Shown here: positions 15,901 through 18,355 of the stretch, piece by piece
Layout of the letters: each line of letters starts with the position of its first letter
Position numbering within the stretch: the first letter of the stretch is position 1
Origin: Bdellovibrionales bacterium
GTDB lineage: Bacteria; Bdellovibrionota; UBA1018; CAIPTA01
Reading direction: 5' to 3'
DNA length: 18,355 bases
Assembly: GCA_021730855.1 (NCBI GenBank)
Contig: JAKFYM010000097.1
Span: forward strand, 1-18,355
Translations under genes and position numbers: made by a program
Notes under the pieces: generated by a model
What the model saw: the letters and a program-made list of their open reading frames with translations, nothing else
Databases searched by the model: none
What the model was told of the DNA's origin: nothing

Positions 15901-16073
15901 GCCAGCTTGAAGCTGGCCCCCTTGCCTGTTGATAAAAACACCATTTTTAAAGTGATTTCAGTGACTTAGAGGGATTTTGTGGAAGGGGTTCCGAGAAGAA
16001 GGCCAAATTCTCTAGAAAATTCCGGTGCTTAGAAAGTTCTATCCACAGGCAAGGGGGCCGGTTTTCATTTTTT
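15901..16073 (+). ncRNA. Candidate structured small RNA (long rod-like hairpin with T-run)
   Basis: GGCCCCCTTGCCTGT (15915-15929) is perfectly matched by ACAGGCAAGGGGGCC (16045-16059). As plus-strand RNA the stem extends to 15909-15937 with 16037-16065: 27 of 29 positions pair, three of them G.U, which would be lost on the other strand. Further helices stack inside: CACCATTTT with AAAAT-tcc-GGTG, CTTAGAG with CTCTAG (one bulge), TTTG with CAAA, and GGAA with TTCC at the tip. After the stem comes CATTTTTT (16066-16073), as in an intrinsic terminator. A 7-bp hairpin at 15901-15917 competes with the outer stem. The shape recalls 6S RNA, but no known RNA motif is proved. A MITE-like remnant is the alternative. 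No convincing promoter is visible upstream. Confidence 0.45.
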
Positions 16074-16106
16074 GCAGATTCCGCGGGGGGCGCGCAAGAT
16101 AGAAAA

Positions 16107-16628
16107 ATGAATAAGGACGATACCTTTTGGAGTGTGCTGCGGGCGGCGATCGAGCTGGATTTTCGCCGCGGACACCTGCGCTGGAAGATGAGCGAACTCT
16201 CTCGCGACAGCAAGGTGACGCGCTCGCTGATTTATTATTATTTTGGCAAATCCAAAGAAAATATTTTGGTGACGGCGGTGAAACTCATCGGCGAAGAGTT
16301 TTTTGGGCTCACGCCCTTGCGCGTGCAGATGTGGAAAGACGGCAAGATTGCGGAAAGTCTTTTGCTCTCCCGCCGCTTACTGGAGCGCGTGCCGCATATC
16401 GGGACTTTTTATATGGTTCACCGCGAGGAGCAGACGGAGATCGGCGCTTCTCTGCGGCAGCTCGAGCTGGAATATCGGAAAAAAATAAAGCGCTTCTTTC
16501 CGGATTCTCCGGCAGAAGCGCTTGATGCTCTTTTTGCTTTGTTCATGGGACTCACCCTCACTCCGCGTTTAAGCGATCCCGGCGTATTGCGGGCGGTGAA
16601 TGAGGTGGTGTCCCTAAGTAGAAATTAG
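16107..16628 (+). CDS. TetR/AcrR-family transcription regulator
   Basis: This 173-residue protein has an N-terminal helix-turn-helix region, about residues 8-50. It includes FRRGHLRWKMSELSRDSKV and then the characteristic end of the recognition helix, SLIYYYFGKSKENIL, typical of TetR proteins (usually written LYYHFxxKExL). The remaining 120 residues form the ligand and dimer domain, with no recognisable ligand. It is somewhat short for the family (usually about 190-210). It would repress or activate nearby genes. Candidates are itself, the candidate RNA and the divergent PilZ fusion gene, which share the 287-bp gap upstream (inference). The ribosome site is poor (AAGATAGAAAA before ATG). The stop overlaps that of the convergent sigma-54 activator gene by four bases (TTAG). 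Confidence 0.85.
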   Translation: MNKDDTFWSVLRAAIELDFRRGHLRWKMSELSRDSKVTRSLIYYYFGKSKENILVTAVKLIGEEFFGLTPLRVQMWKDGKIAESLLLSRRLLERVPHIGTFYMVHREEQTEIGASLRQLELEYRKKIKRFFPDSPAEALDALFALFMGLTLTPRLSDPGVLRAVNEVVSLSRN

Positions 16629-18268
16629 CCCGTTTTTTCTGGCTCTTCAAAATCCTCTTCCACGTCGTCCACCACCGTGCGGCCATTGGCGGCTGCTGTA
16701 GCGTTCATCGCGGCAAAGATCTTGCGTTTATCCAGGGCGTATTTTTCCACCTTCATGATCAAGCCGGCGCGCGAGATGCCCAGCTCTTTGGCAAGACGGC
16801 TCTTGTTCCAGTTGGTGCGCTTGAGGCCTTCTTTGATCATCGACCGCTCGAGCTCCTCGAGTGCGTCTTTGAGTTTGCCGGCCACGCGCACGCCCTGGAT
16901 CTTGGTGTGTTCACCAAAATCGCGGATGCGGGGGGAAAGCAATTCAACGGGGATCATCGGATCTTCGCTCGAGAGCACGAGGAGGCGTTCCATTTCGTTT
17001 TGCAACTCACGGACGTTTCCTGGCCAGGCGTAGTCAAACACTTTTTCCATCGCACGCTTGGCGAGGCGCTTCTGGGGGATGCCTTTTTCTTCGCAGCCTT
17101 TGGCGATGAAATGGTCCACGAGCAGCGGGATGTCTTCCTTACGATCACGTAGGGAGGGCACGTGCACGTTGATTACGTTGATGCGGTAGTAGAGATCTTC
17201 GCGGAACTCGCCGCTCTCGACCATCGCCTTGAGATCTTTGTTCGTGGCCGTGATCACGCGCACATCTACCTTGCGGGCTTCGGTGGCGCCCACGGGCAGG
17301 ATGGTGCCTTCTTGCAGGACACGCAAGAGCTTCACCTGCATGGTGCCCGACATATCCCCGATTTCGTCGAGGAAGATCGTGCCTTTGTCGGCCGCTTCGA
17401 ATACGCCTTTTTTGTCTTTCACGGCTCCGGTGAAAGCGCCTTTGACGTGACCGAAGAGCTCACTGTCGAGCAAGTTCTCGTTGAAGGCCGCGCAGTTGAT
17501 GGTGAGGATCACCTTGTCTTTGCGAGGACTATTGTAATGGATGGCGCGAGCGATGAGCTCTTTTCCGGTTCCGTTCTCGCCGGAGATCATCACGGTGGAG
17601 TCGGAATTGCGGATTTTGTCGAGCAGGGTGTAGCACTCCTGCATCGGCTTGGATTTCCCGATGATGTTGTCGTAGCGGTAGCGCACGCCTAGTTCTTTGT
17701 TCAAGGCATTGATGCGTTCTTCGCGACTGGAAATCTCTTGGTGAAGGGTTTCGATCTCTTGCGCCACGAGCTCCACTAGCTCTTGCATATAGTAGAGGTT
17801 GGTTTCGGTGACGGCTTTGAGGCCCTCCACCGCGCGCTCCACATCGTTGGCGTTGAGGCCTTGGGCGATGGCGGCTTTTTTCAGGGCGGTTTTATCGGCG
17901 CTGGTGAGCTCGGTGGGCAGGAAGGGCCACGCGAACACGGTGCCGAGGAATTCGTTGTCGATCTTTACCTTGGCGAAGATGGCCTTGGTGTGCGGCAGCG
18001 GGCCGTCTACCACGTGGTAGGGCTTATCGCTCGAGGCGATTTTCGCGCAGATCTTGGTGCAATAGGACTCGAGGAACTCTTGGCCGGTGCTCGACTGCAG
18101 GATGAGCTGCACGAGCAAGTTGTTGCAGGCCGAAGCCTCGCCCTTGCCGTGGTTGTGGATGGTCCCGTGAGCATCCCCGATCAAGATCGCGGTATTGAAC
18201 CAAGAGCTTAGAATCTCATCAAGTTTTTTGATGACGTGGATGTGTTTGAGTTCTTCCCAGTTAATCAT
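16625..18268 (-). CDS. Sigma-54-dependent activator with PocR-like sensor domain
   Basis: This 547-residue protein starts at MINWEELKHI; GAGGA lies five bases upstream. A GTG four codons earlier overlaps that site and is rejected. Residues about 15-130 form a PocR-like sensor with Cys 48, 70 and 74, possibly binding a ligand or metal. A helical linker (about 160-195) leads to the AAA+ domain: Walker A GENGTGK (residues 230-236), GAFTGA at 277-282 (the loop that contacts sigma-54), Walker B LDEIGD with D301-E302, and Arg-finger region REDLYYRINV. A Fis-type helix-turn-helix follows near the C-terminus (NKSRLAKELGISRAGL), then an acidic tail (VEEDFEEPEKTG). It hydrolyses ATP to open sigma-54 promoters. 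The targets are unknown, and no clear -24/-12 site was found in this window. There is no receiver domain, so control is likely by ligand. Confidence 0.95.
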   Translation of the reverse strand: MINWEELKHIHVIKKLDEILSSWFNTAILIGDAHGTIHNHGKGEASACNNLLVQLILQSSTGQEFLESYCTKICAKIASSDKPYHVVDGPLPHTKAIFAKVKIDNEFLGTVFAWPFLPTELTSADKTALKKAAIAQGLNANDVERAVEGLKAVTETNLYYMQELVELVAQEIETLHQEISSREERINALNKELGVRYRYDNIIGKSKPMQECYTLLDKIRNSDSTVMISGENGTGKELIARAIHYNSPRKDKVILTINCAAFNENLLDSELFGHVKGAFTGAVKDKKGVFEAADKGTIFLDEIGDMSGTMQVKLLRVLQEGTILPVGATEARKVDVRVITATNKDLKAMVESGEFREDLYYRINVINVHVPSLRDRKEDIPLLVDHFIAKGCEEKGIPQKRLAKRAMEKVFDYAWPGNVRELQNEMERLLVLSSEDPMIPVELLSPRIRDFGEHTKIQGVRVAGKLKDALEELERSMIKEGLKRTNWNKSRLAKELGISRAGLIMKVEKYALDKRKIFAAMNATAAANGRTVVDDVEEDFEEPEKTG

Positions 18269-18269
18269 A

Positions 18270-18325
18270 TTCTTCCTCACCGTTAGAAAGCTTGCGTCTA
18301 ACCTTTCGACAGGGGTGAGGAAGAA
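18270..18325 (-). promoter_or_regulatory. Leader hairpin burying the ribosome site, or operator palindrome
   Basis: On the minus strand, TTCTTCCTCACC (18325-18314) is perfectly complementary to GGTGAGGAAGAA (18281-18270), one base before the ATG. GTTAGA (18302-18297) pairs with TCTAAC (18287-18282) directly inside. The result is 18 pairs with one 11-base bulge. The ribosome site GAGGA is wholly within the stem. The rest of the window (18326-18355) holds no feature I can identify. Confidence 0.6.
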
Positions 18326-18355
18326 CTTGACGGTTTTTTTTAGGGGGAGGGGTAG

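Noticed and set aside
15915..16059. Insertion sequence or MITE ends
   Set aside because: No transposase, no clear flanking duplication, and the G.U-dependent extension of the stem favours an RNA. Not fully excluded without a genome-wide copy count.
17162..17692. 176-residue plus-strand ORF opposite the sigma-54 activator
   Set aside because: Antisense shadow of a strongly conserved AAA+ domain; its His/Val/Asp-rich composition is typical of reversed codons.
1..18355. CRISPR arrays, tRNA or rRNA genes, sigma-54 -24/-12 promoters, riboswitches of known class
   Set aside because: Looked for by eye on both strands; no regular repeats, no cloverleaf with CCA stem and no TGGCAC-N5-TTGCA match were found.

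Overview
The window is an 18.4 kb piece of bacterial chromosome, probably from a Bdellovibrionota (Oligoflexia-type) or similar delta-proteobacterial relative. This is inferred from the gene content: a high share of exported proteins, small beta-barrel proteins, a PilZ fusion, a sigma-54 activator with a PocR-like sensor, and a cell-wall and protein-cleaving enzyme set typical of such genomes. No ribosomal or other marker gene is present, so the taxonomy is tentative. There is no phage, insertion sequence, CRISPR, tRNA or rRNA.

Layout. (1) 1-1675, plus strand: an exported SH3/M23-type peptidase homologue, cut at its 5' end by the window edge, and a membrane-anchored protein of unknown function 6 bp downstream. 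(2) 1707-8562, minus strand: a small two-helix membrane protein, an exported protein made of two duplicated Cys-bounded units, then an overlapping pair in which a beta-barrel protein gene runs into a 1578-residue lipoprotein zinc metalloprotease (metzincin). This block has two recognisable intrinsic terminators. (3) 8934-10845, plus strand: an exported lytic transglycosylase and an iron superoxide dismutase. (4) 10847-18268: genes that alternate strictly between strands. In order they are a bifunctional MsrB-MsrA methionine sulfoxide reductase, an exported transglutaminase of the elicitor type, a second beta-barrel protein, an unknown 166-residue protein, an acyltransferase-like/PilZ fusion, a TetR regulator and a sigma-54 activator.

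How the genes may work together. SodB and MsrBA form a tail-to-tail oxidative-defence pair. The M23 homologue, transglycosylase, transglutaminase and metzincin are all predicted to act outside the cytoplasm on wall or protein substrates, which would suit a predatory or surface-remodelling life style (inference). The last third is rich in regulation.

Most notable structures. The 15820-16106 gap holds a long rod-like inverted repeat that folds better as plus-strand RNA (three of its pairs are G.U) and ends in a run of six T, so it is a candidate small RNA. The Shine-Dalgarno site of the sigma-54 activator lies inside a perfect 12-bp stem. Four successive convergent gene pairs have abutting or overlapping stop codons and no room for a terminator.
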